From Pelobates cultripes (taxonomy: Eukaryota; Chordata; Amphibia; Anura; Pelobatidae): DNA of 64,000 nt. The notes beneath the pieces are model-generated. The model was given only the letters and a program-made list of their open reading frames with translations. It made no database searches and was not told the origin of the DNA. How positions within the stretch are numbered: the first letter of the stretch is position 1; the number at the start of each line of letters is the position of its first letter. Below are positions 22,176 to 34,654 of this stretch, one piece after another. The translations under genes were made by a program, and so were the position numbers. The stretch covers positions 107,368,372 to 107,432,371 of the forward strand of contig OW240912.1 in NCBI GenBank assembly GCA_933207985.1, written 5' to 3'.

Positions 22176-25100
22176 TTTAATGACGAAAAGTGCTTAGTAA
22201 ATACAGGCATGGGAAATGGAGAGATACGATCCCCCGCAGGAAAATATATTGGGGGACTAAAAAGAGATAAATCACCCCAATGTAAAAGGATGCTGCATAG
22301 CACCATAAACTGTGCTGTAGCCAACAGGGGAAATCAAACTGACATAGGGATCAAAAAAGTGATCTAAAGTACTATAAGTGGGGCAATCACTATGGAAACT
22401 TGCAGAACCTGCAAGTTATGGTTATGGTGCTTGGAGTATTCCTATAGCAAGATCAATTCTGGAAGTTAATTAATTAATACATTCCTCACATACATGTAAT
22501 ATATAATACATTTAATAGATATTCCCTTAAAACGTGTAGTTTGTTGTATGTGGAATTATTATTGGATGATACAGTTTTTCTGATAGTTTATTTCAGCATG
22601 TGGTAATGTTTGGGGTTTGGTCACCTGTAGGCACACATGGCCATGTGCCACTGAAATATGTCCTACTGTTTATATATCAACACTTACTTCCGCTCTTGCA
22701 AACTGGATATCATGTGCATAGTACATTAGTGACCTGGAGGGGTTCTATATTCTTTTCTTAGAACACTACAAACCATCATTATGAAACATGACACATGGTT
22801 CAGAAATGCCCTTACTGTCTGCACCACCTTTCACATAATATGAGTATGAGATCAACTACCGTTACTAAATCCACGTGTTTATCTCGATTCATAAAAATGG
22901 GAATCAAGCATGTCATTATTAACTGGCAATGTATGTTTTCTAAACATAAATGCAAGGTAATAACTTGCTTCGCTAATATATGACAACTGTACTAGTTGTC
23001 AAAGTCCAATGGGGACACGCTGTGAACATGCTGTAAAAGAACAGGAACGATCTAGGGTATGTGTAAAGAGTAATTCTGGGAAGTGGTTTTAAAAATGGCG
23101 TTGTTGGCAAGAACGTCAGCTGGGTTTTAGTGATTGCTTCACTTTTATTACTGTAACCCATGATTCTTTATACAACTCTTCCTATATGCAGTGTCTCTCT
23201 GTCTGACAGCCTGTTAGGCCTATAGCACGTTGCATGACAACATTCTGATTCTGATATATATTTCATAAAAAAGTTTGAATGAACAACATCTTAAAAATTA
23301 CTTTATTTAATATGGACTCTCAAGTCTTAGAGCAATAGCTATTGTTTGTACACTGTGCCTGGTTTCTTCTTCATTAATGTTGTCTTCTATTATGCCATAG
23401 AGCTGAGTATTATAGTGAAATACAGTGAATGCTTCTTGTGAATAACAAACGTCTTGTTGCGCAAGGGTTTTACAGGCGGAAAAAAACCAATAGGTTTATA
23501 TGGGTATATGATCCACTCGTAAAAGAAATCTACAGTGGCTCCCAGTCACCGATTTTAGGAGGGTCCTCTGGTCTGGTTGCAATGAAAATGGCTGCCTTTT
23601 ATAAGTGTCAGTTTTTTTTCACAAACAGGGCTATTCAATAAAGTGTGGATTGTTGTAAACCAAAACAAAATTTCAAATTGTTCACCAAAAGATGACAATT
23701 TGTCAATTTTGGCCTAATGTTTGAAATCAAGTCCAGTGATAAGCACTTTGTGATTCGAATGATGTATGACTATACAGGTCACTGACATTGTGTTATGATT
23801 TTAAGACAAACCATAAACATGCGTTCTTATTTCATTGATGTAACTACGCAAAGAGAGGTTTTGTCACATATATCCTTTATTTAACTGGAGTGTTGGGGTT
23901 AGGTTTAGAATTTCTCTGATTTTTCTGGACAAATCTCTCTCTTCATGAGTCCAGCAATTTACATCTGCTGTTGAATATCTATCATCCTGTAACATATTTT
24001 GTTATTTTATTATATAGTAGTAATTGTAAGCAGAATAAACCTGCAGAAAATATAAGTCTGATGTATACTGATATTTGTAAAGGACACAACATATATGTAC
24101 ATTAACATCCTGACGAGCCAGGAAACGTGAAGAAAAAAGAATTTCTACGTAAGTGTTTTTCTACATAAATTTAAAGTTTTTTTCCAAAATAGGCAATTGG
24201 AAAATACTCCAAATAACAATGATATAGTTACGCCATCAAAGGGAAACTAATAGTCCGCCATCACTACTTTACCAAAAGTAACATTAAACACGTTATTGAT
24301 TAGTCAAATAACAACAATGTGTAATGTATGTGACTGTCTCTTTTTAGTAGTAGCTGCCAGTAATTCCCAGTCGCCACATGTTAAATACAAATTAAGGAAC
24401 AGCACACGCAAAAAAATACCTATCTTAGCAAACAACTATAAATAATATACATAACATATGGCCATTTCGTGTTAAGATCACCAATATGTCACAGTATCCC
24501 AAGATCGGTGAGTCATACATTCATTTTAAATTGGGAGATATATGCGAACTTCAATACTTAATTCTTCAACTGCTTCCAGAGACTCTCCTCAAATTTATGC
24601 TTTCCTGTGGTCACCTCCAAAGGGGCACCGAGGGTGTAGAGGTACACAACAAAAAAGGTCTGGTTTCCAAATATACAAAAAGAAAAAAGGAATAGGGAAC
24701 AACTCAAAAAATATGCATTTCTCAGCAGCTGTAAACACCCACCTTTATTGTGGTACTGTGCGGTAGGGGCGGGCTTGTCACTATATGGTCATATAGTTTA
24801 CCAGATCTCCATATTTGTTTACTAAGATAAGCGATTTTAAGTAGTTTTGTAAAATCGAAAACTGTATTTTTTTGCGTCTGTGTGCTGTTTCTCAGTCTGT
24901 ATTTTCACTGGCTGTGCAGTCAGTGTGGAATTCCTGGATCCCGCAAGCTTTGGGGCCAATCGGGTGTTTTTCCCACTAAGGGACACAGATGGGCAACTTT
25001 GATCAGGAGGTTTGGCACCATGACCTTTAAGAGAGTGACTTGTCCTTGTTGTATCAGCAGTGCTGGGAGGAATAGTTCAGATCACTTCCAATCAACTAAC

Positions 25101-25261
25101 AGGGAGAGCCCCTCAGGGATGCAGATGAGTGGGCAACAGAAAAAGAGAGAGCCTGGACCAGACTCCTATCAGCCTCAGCCAGTAGCCAGATTTGGACACC
25201 AGGGAAGCCACCCTCCTGCACCTAAACGTATCGAGAGGGGTGGCTAAAATATGTAAATTAT
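22176..25261. other. No gene; small MITE fragment and possible TE relic
   Basis: 22385-22440 includes a piece like the hairpin near 16055. 24900-25250 is partly open and ends in a proline-rich stretch (around 25200-25245); it may be the start of an unrecognised transposase, but no domain is visible. The rest is AT-rich and unassigned. Confidence 0.45.
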
Positions 25262-25770
25262 GACATGTGTGTTATTTTGTTAGTGTGTATCTGCGCATGG
25301 GTCAGTGTATCTGTGTCAGAATGTGTGTGTATCTGTGTGTGTGTGTATCAGTGTGTATAAGTATCTATGTCAGAATGGTCGTGTATCTATGTGTGTGTCA
25401 GTGTGTATTTGTATCTGTGTCACTATGTGTGTGTATGTGGCAGTATATCTGTGTGTGTGTGTGCGCACGTGGCAGTGTATGTGTATATTTCATGTATCCC
25501 AGTTTTAAAACCAACACTATACACAAATACACCCCTGCATTCAAACGCCAACACTCTACACAAATACACCATACATTTAAACACCAACATTATTCACAAA
25601 TACACCCTGGCAATCAAACACCAACACTACATGCAAATGTACAGCTGCATTCAAATGGCAACAGCACATACAAATACACTCCGACATTCACACACACATG
25701 CTTACATTGACATGCTTACATTGAAACTCACGAATACTGTCCACAAATACACCCTGCAAGGATGAGCAAA
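25262..25770. repeat. GT-rich array followed by 37-bp satellite
   Basis: 25262-25490 is a degenerate GTGTATCTGTGTCA-type array. 25505-25760 has units of about 37 bp containing CCAACACTA and CACAAATACACC. The reverse complement of the same unit occurs at 47840-48060, so both loci derive from one mobile repeat family. Confidence 0.85.
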
Positions 25771-26104
25771 TGGTATATCCCCAGCCGGCAAAGCATTGTG
25801 GGAGTTGCACAACAGTGAAGGACCTTTTGCCCACCCTAGTGCTAGAGCGGGGCCCAAAACATTTATTTATCAGTGCTTTTTTTAAATTAGTTCTGCCACT
25901 CTATATTTTGTATATATTTTGGTCTTTACAGCAGCACCACTGTTGAGAAATGCATGTTCTGGGTGTGCAGTTCAATTTTTTTCTGCTACTTTTGAAATTT
26001 ACAGACAATAAAAAGGCTAAAATTAGCATACCTCAGTCCTATGGCAGACATAGAATTTCTGGTGTAAATGCGTTTAATCTTCAAGTATAACTTGCTTAGT
26101 CTAC
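25771..26104. other. Repeat flank, no gene
   Basis: 25771-25870 is GC-richer, TE-like flank of the satellite (with GGGAGTTGCAC). The remainder is unassigned. Confidence 0.4.
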
Positions 26105-26705
26105 TTAAAGGGACACTATAGTCACCAGAGCAACTACAGCTTATTGCATTTTTTCTGGTGAGTAGAATTATTACCTTCAGGCTTTTTGCTGTAAACACGG
26201 TCTTTTCAGAGAAAATGCAGTGTTTACATTACAGCCTAGTGATAACTTCACTGGCCACTCCTCAGATGGCTATTAGAGATCCTTCCTGGGTCATGGCTGC
26301 CTAAAATGCATCCAAACATTCAGTATCTCCTCCAACTGCATGCAGACACTGAACTTTCCTCATAGAGATTCATTGATTTAATTCATCTCTATGAGGAGAT
26401 GTTGATTGGCCAGGGCTGTGTTTGAATCATGCTGGCTCTTTGCCCCTAATCTGCCTCTTTGTCAGTCTCAGCCAATCCTATGGGGATGCATTGTAATTGG
26501 ATCAGGCTACCACTTCTGATGATGTCAGCAGACTGCTTGTTTTTCTGAGGTAAACAGCATGCAGAGTTACAACTTCAGGCTTGAATATAGTAAGATTTTG
26601 CTACGTTTATGGAGGCATGAGGGGCCCGGGGGGCTAGATGGTGGTTTTAACGCTATAGGCTCAGGAATACATGTTTGTGTTCCTGACCCTATAGTGATCC
26701 TTTAA
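26105..26705. mobile_element. TTAA-flanked MITE, family A, complete
   Basis: Flanked by TTAA at 26105-26108 and 26702-26705. Ends read AAAGGGACACTATAGTCACC and, reversed, AAAGGATCACTATAGGGTCA. Homologous to 43377-44035 and to the split copy 55450-55573 plus 60897-61038. The right end is itself a hairpin (CACTATAGGGTCAGGAA and its complement). Non-coding; TTAA target specificity fits piggyBac or Kolobok transposases. Confidence 0.9.
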
Positions 26706-27506
26706 TAAATAGTCACAGTCCATTGCTATTTTGTGTTTCACTATGGTAGTTTTCCCAAAAAAAAAAAAAACTAGCTTAAGTGGTTAGATATGGACACTAG
26801 TGAATGCCATGTTTATGTAAATTTTACAGGGCACTAAAAAAAACAATCAAGTAGTAAACTGCAATGAACTAAAATCTGATTGGTGAAATGTGTGATGCTA
26901 GTAAATGAAAACACAACAAAGCCCAATGGAGACCAATTGGTAATTGGTAAATAAATGGTAACTTGTGATTATAAAGCCAAGTGAATGTTTCCTTTGGGAT
27001 ATATAGCTCTACTTTCTAAGGAGAAGAATTCCTAAATAGTAAATACATACGTAACTGAATATACTGTGCTCAGTTATTCTGTATCATAAATATAACAAGC
27101 AAAAAAACTTGAAAATGTGTTAAAACAGATTGTACAGAGGCTTTATAAAGAGACACCTCAATGCCAAATATATATCTAAAAACAGCTTCTCTTGTGCCGA
27201 GACCAGACTTTCTGTGACTATCCAATCACAGACTTCCCAATGCAGCTCAATGAGAGGTCTTTGCAAGGCAGGTGCTCTTCGAAATTGCCTGTCTCTTAAG
27301 TATAGCTCCACTGATTTAATCAAACCAGGAAGTAACAATACTGGTTGGGTGATTCACAGCCAGGTGGATGTAACCAGATTAATTTGTAAATGTGCCTCTA
27401 TTCTATTAAAATCTGTACTTTTTCTAAACTAAAAAAAAGAGGACACACCCTTCACACATAAAGTATTTAATCAAGCTAAAGTGTTTTAGTGATTCACAGT
27501 CTCCAT
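26706..27506. other. No gene seen
   Basis: AT-rich; 27130-27420 is open on both strands without recognisable similarity. Confidence 0.5.
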
Positions 27507-27725
27507 TTAAAGGGACTCTCCAGTGCCAGGAAAACATATCTGTTTTCCTGGCACTGTAGGACCCTGCAGTGCCCCTCTCCACCCCCCGCCCCCGCCCCCA
27601 TCTTGCTGAAAGGGTTAAAACCCCTTCAGTGAGTTACCTGAAGCCAGCGCCGATGGCTGGTGTTAGCAGTTATATTACTGCCAATGGTGGCCATTATCCA
27701 TTGCTCCCATGGATGCTGCCTCCAT
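27507..27725. mobile_element. TTAA MITE, family B, left-end fragment
   Basis: Starts TTAAAGGGACTCTCCAGTGC and immediately forms a hairpin in which CAGTGCCAGGAAAACA pairs with TGTTTTCCTGGCACTG (27519-27558). Same family as 52117-52554. The right end is not found; the boundary near 27725 is approximate. Confidence 0.8.
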
Positions 27726-28002
27726 AAGTGCTACTCTTGGTGCTCAAGGACGTTTTCCTCTTCAGTCTTAATAGTGTTGCTTAGTAGACCCGTGCATTTC
27801 ATCTCCTTTAGTAGACTTTCATAGTGGCATGTTAGGCCTATTGTGCATTATTTCAACATTTCACCAGCCACTTCATTGCGCATACAAATGAATAATTTAA
27901 TTTCTTTAACTGGACAAATAAAAAAAATAATATAATTGACCCATTTTGTTATAGGTACTGAATGGTTAAGTGGTTTAAATTAAAGAAAAAGATCCAGCCC
28001 AC
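27726..28002. other. No gene seen
   Basis: Unassigned DNA. Confidence 0.5.
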
Positions 28003-28615
28003 CCACTCATTCACTGAACAGCAACTTCAAAGCTCACAAAATGTAGTAGTTTTAATTAAAAACACCTCAACTAAGCAAAAATAATGGGGGTTTAGTTACA
28101 ATATATGATAATACATTGCATAAGCCTACCACAATGTTAATGTATCCCATTCTTGGCAGGTCCTATTCTAGAAAGATAATGTTTTGAGATTAATCCACTT
28201 ACTCGTGAAATGCTTCCTCCTGGGACTCTATGCAGGTCAAGGCTAAATAGGGCCCTGGAATAAGGCACCTGTGACAGGGAGAGGTGCGTAACCGAGTAGT
28301 TGGCCTGGACTCCCAAATATAAATATATGAAACCAAGAGGCTGCACTCACCTGAACATGCATACATTATAGGGTGCTGCTGGGGCCAATTCATACAAAAT
28401 CCAGCGCACTCAAATATTTGCTAAACAGTGATGTCAAGGCTCACAGAATGTAATAGTTTTATCCCAAAACACCTTAGGCAAAAAATTATATAGGTTTAGT
28501 TTCAGTACATGGTCATACTTTGTATAAGCCTGCCACAACATCAATGTACCCCATTCTTGGCAGGTCCTACTCTAGCAGCCTAATGTCTGGTGTTATGAGA
28601 TCCACTTACTTCCTC
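28003..28615. repeat. Diverged tandem duplication, offset about 400 bp
   Basis: 28025-28180 and 28430-28580 are homologous and in the same orientation, each containing CATTCTTGGCAGGTCCTA and GCCTACCACAA/GCCTGCCACAA. The sequence between is partly open on the minus strand without domains. Probably a repeat-element dimer. Confidence 0.7.
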
Positions 28616-29694
28616 CGGGCAGTCTTTTGGCTTTAAGGCTTCATAGCTCTACAAATCATGGAAAAAAAACAATTTCTAAGGAATATTTCTAATATTTATT
28701 TTCTACTGCGAAATAATTAGGTGGTAAATAAATAACAACATAGTAAAATAAAACCACCTTTAACATCATTTTTATATTATTTCCTATTTCTGTTTAAAAC
28801 ATTTCCTGTTTTTTACCCTCCAGTTACCAAAATAAAGGATGATAAATCAGGGCAGTAGGATTTCACCTGTACGTGAAGTTAGCTGGTTAGGTTTCTTTTT
28901 TTGAACCATGTATTTATCCCTTTTAGATAAATACAACTCAAGTAATTTACTGGTTAATAGAAGTCTTCCCACTCTGTAACCGCAAGGTTTCTCCTGAATA
29001 TAAATAACACAGACTAAGACTTTCATGAGCTGCAGAATTACATAGTGATACAGGATATTACGTGGGACTTAGCCTACTGCTTATCAAGGAAAACAGCCTT
29101 AGTATTTAGTACATTAAACAGCCAGGAATAGCTATATGGTGGGTGCGTAGGCTGTGCCCATCCTATCCAGGCAGAGGCATACCAAACCACAAAATGTAAT
29201 TATATACTCTGCGTGGTTCACATTACATTAGTTTTGAAGCATCCTATTAAAAAGCATAAAAAAGGACCAATTAATATTAACTCTGTTTGTGGACAGTAAT
29301 GTAAAAATTAGCATGGTGGTAATAGTCCAACATTAACAATGGCGTATATTTCGACACTTGGCCTAAACTTTTAAAACACTTCCTCTCTTTTCCACAATTG
29401 CTAGTTAAGTAAAACCATTTGTTTTAGTACTAAAAACTTTTAAAATGTTTTAAATACTGTGCAATCACAAATAAAGAAGTGCGGTAATATATAGTGTAGC
29501 TTCCATAAATGCATCTAAATAGCAAGCTCTTGAATACATCCCATACATCACACATGGTGCACAAAAAAGTGATGTATAAATTTATATGTACAGGTGAATC
29601 TCTGCCAATCTCAAAACCTTCAAAAATTTTATAGATACATATAGCAGATCAAAGTTATGTATTAAATATCCCCCTCAACTAACCATTTGGTAAA
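28616..29694. other. No gene seen
   Basis: AT-rich, only short open frames. Confidence 0.6.
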
Positions 29695-31256
29695 GCAGAG
29701 CAAAACTAAGCCATGAAGTCAAGGGTACTGTCTGCAGAGCTCGGATCCAGAATTGTCTGGAGAAGGCTACAAAATAATTCAGCTACATTGAAGGTACCAA
29801 GGAACACTGTGGCCTCTGTAATTCTTAAATGGAGACATTTGGAACAAACAAGACTTTATTGAGCTGACTGACTCTTTCTTGAGCAATTGGGGTACAAGGC
29901 CTCTTACCAAGGCCTTGCACCCCAACTGACCAAGAACCTGATAATTACTCAGAGTGAGCTCCAAAGATCATGTGTGGAGATGGGAACATTTTGCAGAAGG
30001 ACAACCATCTCTATAGCACTCCACTGATCTGGCTTTTAGGACAAACTGGCCAGACAAAAGCCTGTGCTTACTGCAAAACACATGAAAGCTTGGAATTTGA
30101 AAAAAAAAAAGCAACTAAAGGACTCTCAGTCTCTCAGACTGTGAGAAACAAGATACTCTGGTCTCACGAAATGAAGACTGCTTGGCCTCAATTCAAAGCA
30201 TTTAGTCTGGAGGAGAACAGGTACCTGCATCACCTGGCCAATACAATCTCAATGATAAAGCATGGTGCTGGTAGCAGCAGAGACTAGGAGACCTGTTAGG
30301 ATTGAGGGAAAGGTGAATGCAGCAAAATACAGACACATAAAGCACTTCCGCTTGCTAAAGGGTTTTATGGTTGAGGAGAATCGTATTTTACTTACCGTTT
30401 ATAAAAGTGCAGATTTCTATGAGAAATCTGAACTTTTATAATTCAATTATGGAACATTTTGCTTTCTCCTTTCAATAGCTTCCCTGGAGCACTCCTGCCT
30501 TCTCCTCCATGCTGCTCACATACGGTACTTCAGAACAAACACACATGAGCAGACTAGCATGAACATGCCAGCGTACACGGTGTCAGATAACTCTAAATAA
30601 GTAAACTAAAAGTCTCTTCCAGGGAAAAAGGGGAGGAATTTATAAGAAATGTAGGTTTTACAAGTTCCTTTAAGATATAACCAAATGAATAAATGCATGA
30701 AAAACGCAAGCACGTATTCATTGGGACTATATCTACTAAACAGTGATTTGTTTTTTTTCTTTATTGCAGTTGAGTGGTCCTTTAATGAAAACTTTGTCCA
30801 GTGCACTCAGGACCTCAGACTAGGCTGGAGGTTCACCTTTCAACAGGACAATGACCCTAAGCACACAGCCAAGACAATGCAAGAGTGGTTTACAACTCTA
30901 TGAATGCCTTTGAGTGGTCAAGCCAAAGCACGGAACCGAACCCAATCTAACATCTCTGGAGAGACCTAAAAATGGCTGTCCACCGACTGTCTCCATCCAA
31001 CCTGACAGAGCTTGAGAGGATCTGCAGAGGTGATTGGCAGAAACTACCCAAATCTAGGTGTGCAAAGCTTGTCCCATTATACCCAGAAAAAGACTTGAGG
31101 CTGTAATCACTCCAAAAGGTGCTTCAAGTAATACTTATGTGAATGGGATATTTCAGTTTTTTTCGGTTGAATATTTGCAATGGCGTAAAATATCTCAATT
31201 TTTGCTGTGTAATTATGGGGTATTGATTGTCGAAAGATGTGAAAATTTTTTTTTAA
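29695..31256 (+). pseudogene. Diverged Tc1-like transposon with nested MITE
   Basis: Order and content match a full Tc1 transposase gene: ACTGTCTGCAGAGCTC near 29728 (early coding region), the HTH/linker region to 29960, GTGAGAAACAAGATACTCTGG near 30141 (approach to the first catalytic Asp), then after an insertion 30781-31110 with [19 protein letters not shown] (30832-30890) and a decayed PNPIEHLWRDLK region at about 30930-30975. The 3' flank to about 31256 matches the family's AT-rich terminal region. Stops, frameshifts and loss of the first Asp region make it a pseudogene. A MITE interrupts it at about 30329-30780. Confidence 0.85.
30329..30780. mobile_element. TTAA-type MITE, family C, inside Tc1 relic
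   Basis: Begins CACATAAAGCACTTCCGCTT, as does the interior of 49284-49735, and ends near TGGTCCTTTAA. A small internal hairpin lies at 30401-30440. Removing it restores Tc1 colinearity. Confidence 0.7.
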
Positions 31257-32090
31257 ACAATTGTAGCATGAGACTGCAACATAATACATATAATATGATG
31301 TAGTCGTATCTTTCAACGTTCTTGTGTTTTATTTACACCTATAATTTAATGGAAACTCTGTGATTTCATCTCACATGAGCATTTGGCTTTTATCTTAATA
31401 TTTTTTTAAGTTCTATTTTTAAACAAAACCAAAACTAAGAAAACACTAAATTCCTATATTACACCTTACCCTTGGGCAATGGAAGATGCCAAGTTTCAGA
31501 CACCACGTGTTCCAGATGTGAAATCAGCTGACTGAAAAACAATTCATTTTGTCTGATTAGCATTTCACAAGTAGTAGAGTTAACTGCTTGCAGTCCCCAT
31601 TAATGCATTCAATAAATATTGGACGCTACATAATTTACATCTTTTTTTTTTCCTTTTTTTTTTAACAAAGGTTTTGCAATTTTTTTTTCTCTCTTTTTTT
31701 TTATTAAACAGCAAAACACAGTGCATTGGAAACGAAATTACAGCTTGATGGCAAATAATAAAGTTCAACAATTCTTCTACAGTTGCAATTTGACTTTATT
31801 TTGGACTCAGTTCAGTTCATTACCAATCCATTTTAAATAAACCCTAATGACATATGGCATATATGGTCAGAAGTCTGATGAGTTACCAGTTTCTTCATGT
31901 TGCAGAATACATAAAATAATGCATTTGGAGCCAGATAGTTGATGTAGTATTAGGTGACTAAAAATAGGTGTTATAAGGCTTACAAATATGTTCTACTTGT
32001 AAAAAAAACAAAAAACAGTTTAGTGATTTTAATTAGCTGCTCTTACACCCTCAAGTTATCCTTTAAATAACTTTAAAAATCCAATATGTG
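31257..32090. other. No gene; T-rich tracts
   Basis: Poly-T/A runs at 31640-31705; otherwise unassigned. Confidence 0.6.
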
Positions 32091-32247
32091 TAAGTTGTTA
32101 TGGTGGAGCACTTAGTGAATTATTCTAATGTGATACTAATTTATATAAATAGCCTCTTTTAATAAGATTGGAATACTTAAAGAAAATATTTATATAAATT
32201 TGTATCACATTAGAACAATTCACTAAGCGCTCCGCCATAACAACTTA
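32091..32247. mobile_element. 157-bp hairpin MITE
   Basis: Arms 32091-32152 and 32187-32247 are reverse complements with a few mismatches around a 34-base loop. Terminal sequence TAAGTTGTTATGG. Non-coding fold-back element. Confidence 0.8.
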
Positions 32248-32693
32248 CAAAGTTGATGTAGTATGCTTGAAGTAAAAAGATTTGAAGTCCATTTTCTCTC
32301 TGTCCAGCAGACACCTTTCCCTTTATGAGGCAGGTTAGAATTCGTAGAGGTTTAGGAAAGCAGCTGAAACTGAGCACACTATAATTGAAGGATTGCGCTT
32401 GCAGGGTTCCTATCTGAAGTGATTAATCACTCTTATATACAGTTATATTTGTTCTAAAGATTGGGGGTGTCTTCGATATGTTAATCAATGGGAAAGTGAT
32501 CTGGGTGAGGAGCAGGAGGGAAACTCCTACGAGGAGATCTGGAAGGCAACCACTTTGTAGTCTTACAAGAAAAGATGTATAAGATTCTCTTTTAGCACAA
32601 AAGCCTGGTCTAGTTGCATTGTATGGGTAAGACTCTGACAGACATTTGTTGGAGGGTCTGCGGGCACTGAGGGATGTACCTACATACAGTTGT
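32248..32693. other. No gene seen
   Basis: Unassigned DNA with no recognised repeat. Confidence 0.5.
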
Positions 32694-33010
32694 AATCAAA
32701 ATTATTAAACTTCCATTGAAAATCAGGCTTATTGTCAAAATTTACAGACTTTCAGCTGTTTGTAATGAACAAATCAAACAAAAGCAATTGCAATAGTTCA
32801 ACACAACACATGCTTCGAGTGGTTTCCCCAAATTCAACTGAAAATGCAATTTATAATGACTTCTCCAATCTCAAAACACCAGCTTCTGGCAGTGTTGCTG
32901 AGGACTCTTAGCCCATGGATGGGCTTCCAGTTCAGTAATATCCTTGGGTTTGCGTGATACAAATCCCACCAGAGATTTTCTATGGGGTTCGTGTCAGGTG
33001 ACTGTAATGC
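32694..33010 (-). pseudogene. Tc1-like fragment, minus strand
   Basis: Starts with the inverted-repeat end ACAGTTGTAATCAAAATTAT, a Tc1-type terminus. The minus strand at 32870-33010 keeps a transposase segment, with antisense CCCACCAGAGATTTTCTATG coding the PxENLWWD-like region after PDLNPIE. Truncated, no full ORF. Confidence 0.75.
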
Positions 33011-33095
33011 TGCTGTCAGAGCTCAAACTATACCTTCCTTTTGATTGCATAGAACGCTACCTAATGTGAATAAAGCCAAACTATTTGAACCAATA

Positions 33096-33100
<5 letters not shown>

Positions 33101-33187
<87 letters not shown>
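33101..33187. repeat. (AT)n microsatellite
   Basis: About 87 bp of nearly pure AT dinucleotide, directly abutting the left end of the element 33188-39090. Confidence 0.97.
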
Positions 33188-33190
<3 letters not shown>

Positions 33191-33443
33191 TTGCTTCATA
33201 CTTACCGTGATTTTCTTTTTCTGATCATTATTCATGGCAGCATTTACTCATGGGTTAGCTCCTCCCCTCACAGCAGAAAGGACAGGAAATAGAACTCTGA
33301 AACTGGTATAAATAGATCCTCCCCCTTCCCATCAGGCAGTCTTTGTAACTAGCTTCACATCTTATAGTATATGGGTGGGAACGTAATGCTGCCATGAATA
33401 ATGATCAGAAAAAGAAAATTACGGTAAGTATGAAGCAAATTTT
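33188..33443. repeat. 256-bp fold-back at the left end of the large element
   Basis: 33188-33243 and 33388-33443 are near-perfect 56-bp reverse complements containing TTGCTTCATACTTACCGT. Just after it, 33447-33484 repeats the terminal sequence CCTGACATTATTCATGGCAG again in direct orientation. The left end therefore has extra copies of the terminus compared with the right. Confidence 0.85.
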
Positions 33444-34510
33444 CCTTTTTTCCTGACATTATTCATGGCAGCATTTACTCATGGGGAATACCCAAGCAGT
33501 ATATATCGAGGGAGGGACAGAGTTCAAAAACAGCCAATAGCTATAAAACCATTATTGAGCTGCATAAACCTTAGAAGACTCAAAAAAAAACAAACAAGAC
33601 ATCAATAGGATGTTGTCATACATTCTGCTCAGACAAGTTAATTAACCTAGAGGCTGCAAGGTCAGCAACCTCCTGGCATTCAATATCTGAAATATCCTAA
33701 ATATAGTCAGATAGGAATTAAGGCCATGATAGCATAAGTCAGAGAAGGATAATGCCATTTTGATATAAAATTTAAAACCAAATTGATGACCTTATCAGAT
33801 CAGAACCTTGACAAAAAGGCATAACAGAAGGTTGGATGAGAACAGACACCATGCTATTAAACATGGCGAGAATTACACTGAGAATCCTACAACTCTCTGG
33901 ATGTAATTATTAATGACGATTCACACTGCTTCCTCTTGCCTTGTGAACTACTTACCTGTGGATACAGGAAATAAATCAATACCTGCCTGTCAGAAAGAGG
34001 CAGAGCCTAGTAGAGAAATAAGTGTTATAAAAACACTGCAATAATGAATATATACATATATATATACACACATATATATTGCAAAAATCAGACTCACAAC
34101 AATACCTCACACCGTGGATGAATTGATACAATAATGATCAGGCACAGGAGAGGTATAAACCAATGACATTACTAGGCAAGGGCAAGAAGAGTCATATACA
34201 GATTAGTTAAAGAAAGAAAAAAGAGACATCGGTATGAACCGTGGAATTTGTGGAAACTCCTAAATTATAAGTAGGACAATCACGTCAGTACCTACATTCA
34301 AAGAAACATTGTAAATAGTACAGATTATGCCAAACAGTATAATCAAATTTATTTGAGACCGTTGTGTAACATAAGTAGGAGATATGTAATCGGCAGGATA
34401 CTGATGAGAAGGTGGTAACCAGAGGCACATGATCCATTGTGGCAACCGACACATAATCAGGATAGTAGAAGATATTCAGTTATCCTTATGAGAACAAACA
34501 ACCGCATACT

Positions 34511-34654
34511 TACTCTTACCTTATCTTCAGATAGCGAAGAAGTACTATGGCAGAGCTTATGGCGATAATAAGCAGTTTGTATTATTCTTACCTTATCTTC
34601 AGGTAGCGAAGAAGTACTATGGCAGAGCTTATGGCAATAATAAGCAGTTTGTAT
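34511..34654. repeat. 72-bp tandem duplication
   Basis: Two adjacent 72-bp copies (34511-34582, 34583-34654) differ at only a few bases. Each includes TAGCGAAGAAGTACTATGGC. Confidence 0.93.

Noticed and set aside
24882..25247. 121-codon frame as a host exon
   Set aside because: No splice-site context or recognisable domain; it adjoins a mobile satellite repeat and is more likely TE-derived.
33418..33470. GGTAAGT and pyrimidine-tract/AG as splice sites of a host intron
   Set aside because: The GGTAAGT is part of a 56-bp inverted repeat duplicated at the element end, so a splice function is not needed to explain it.
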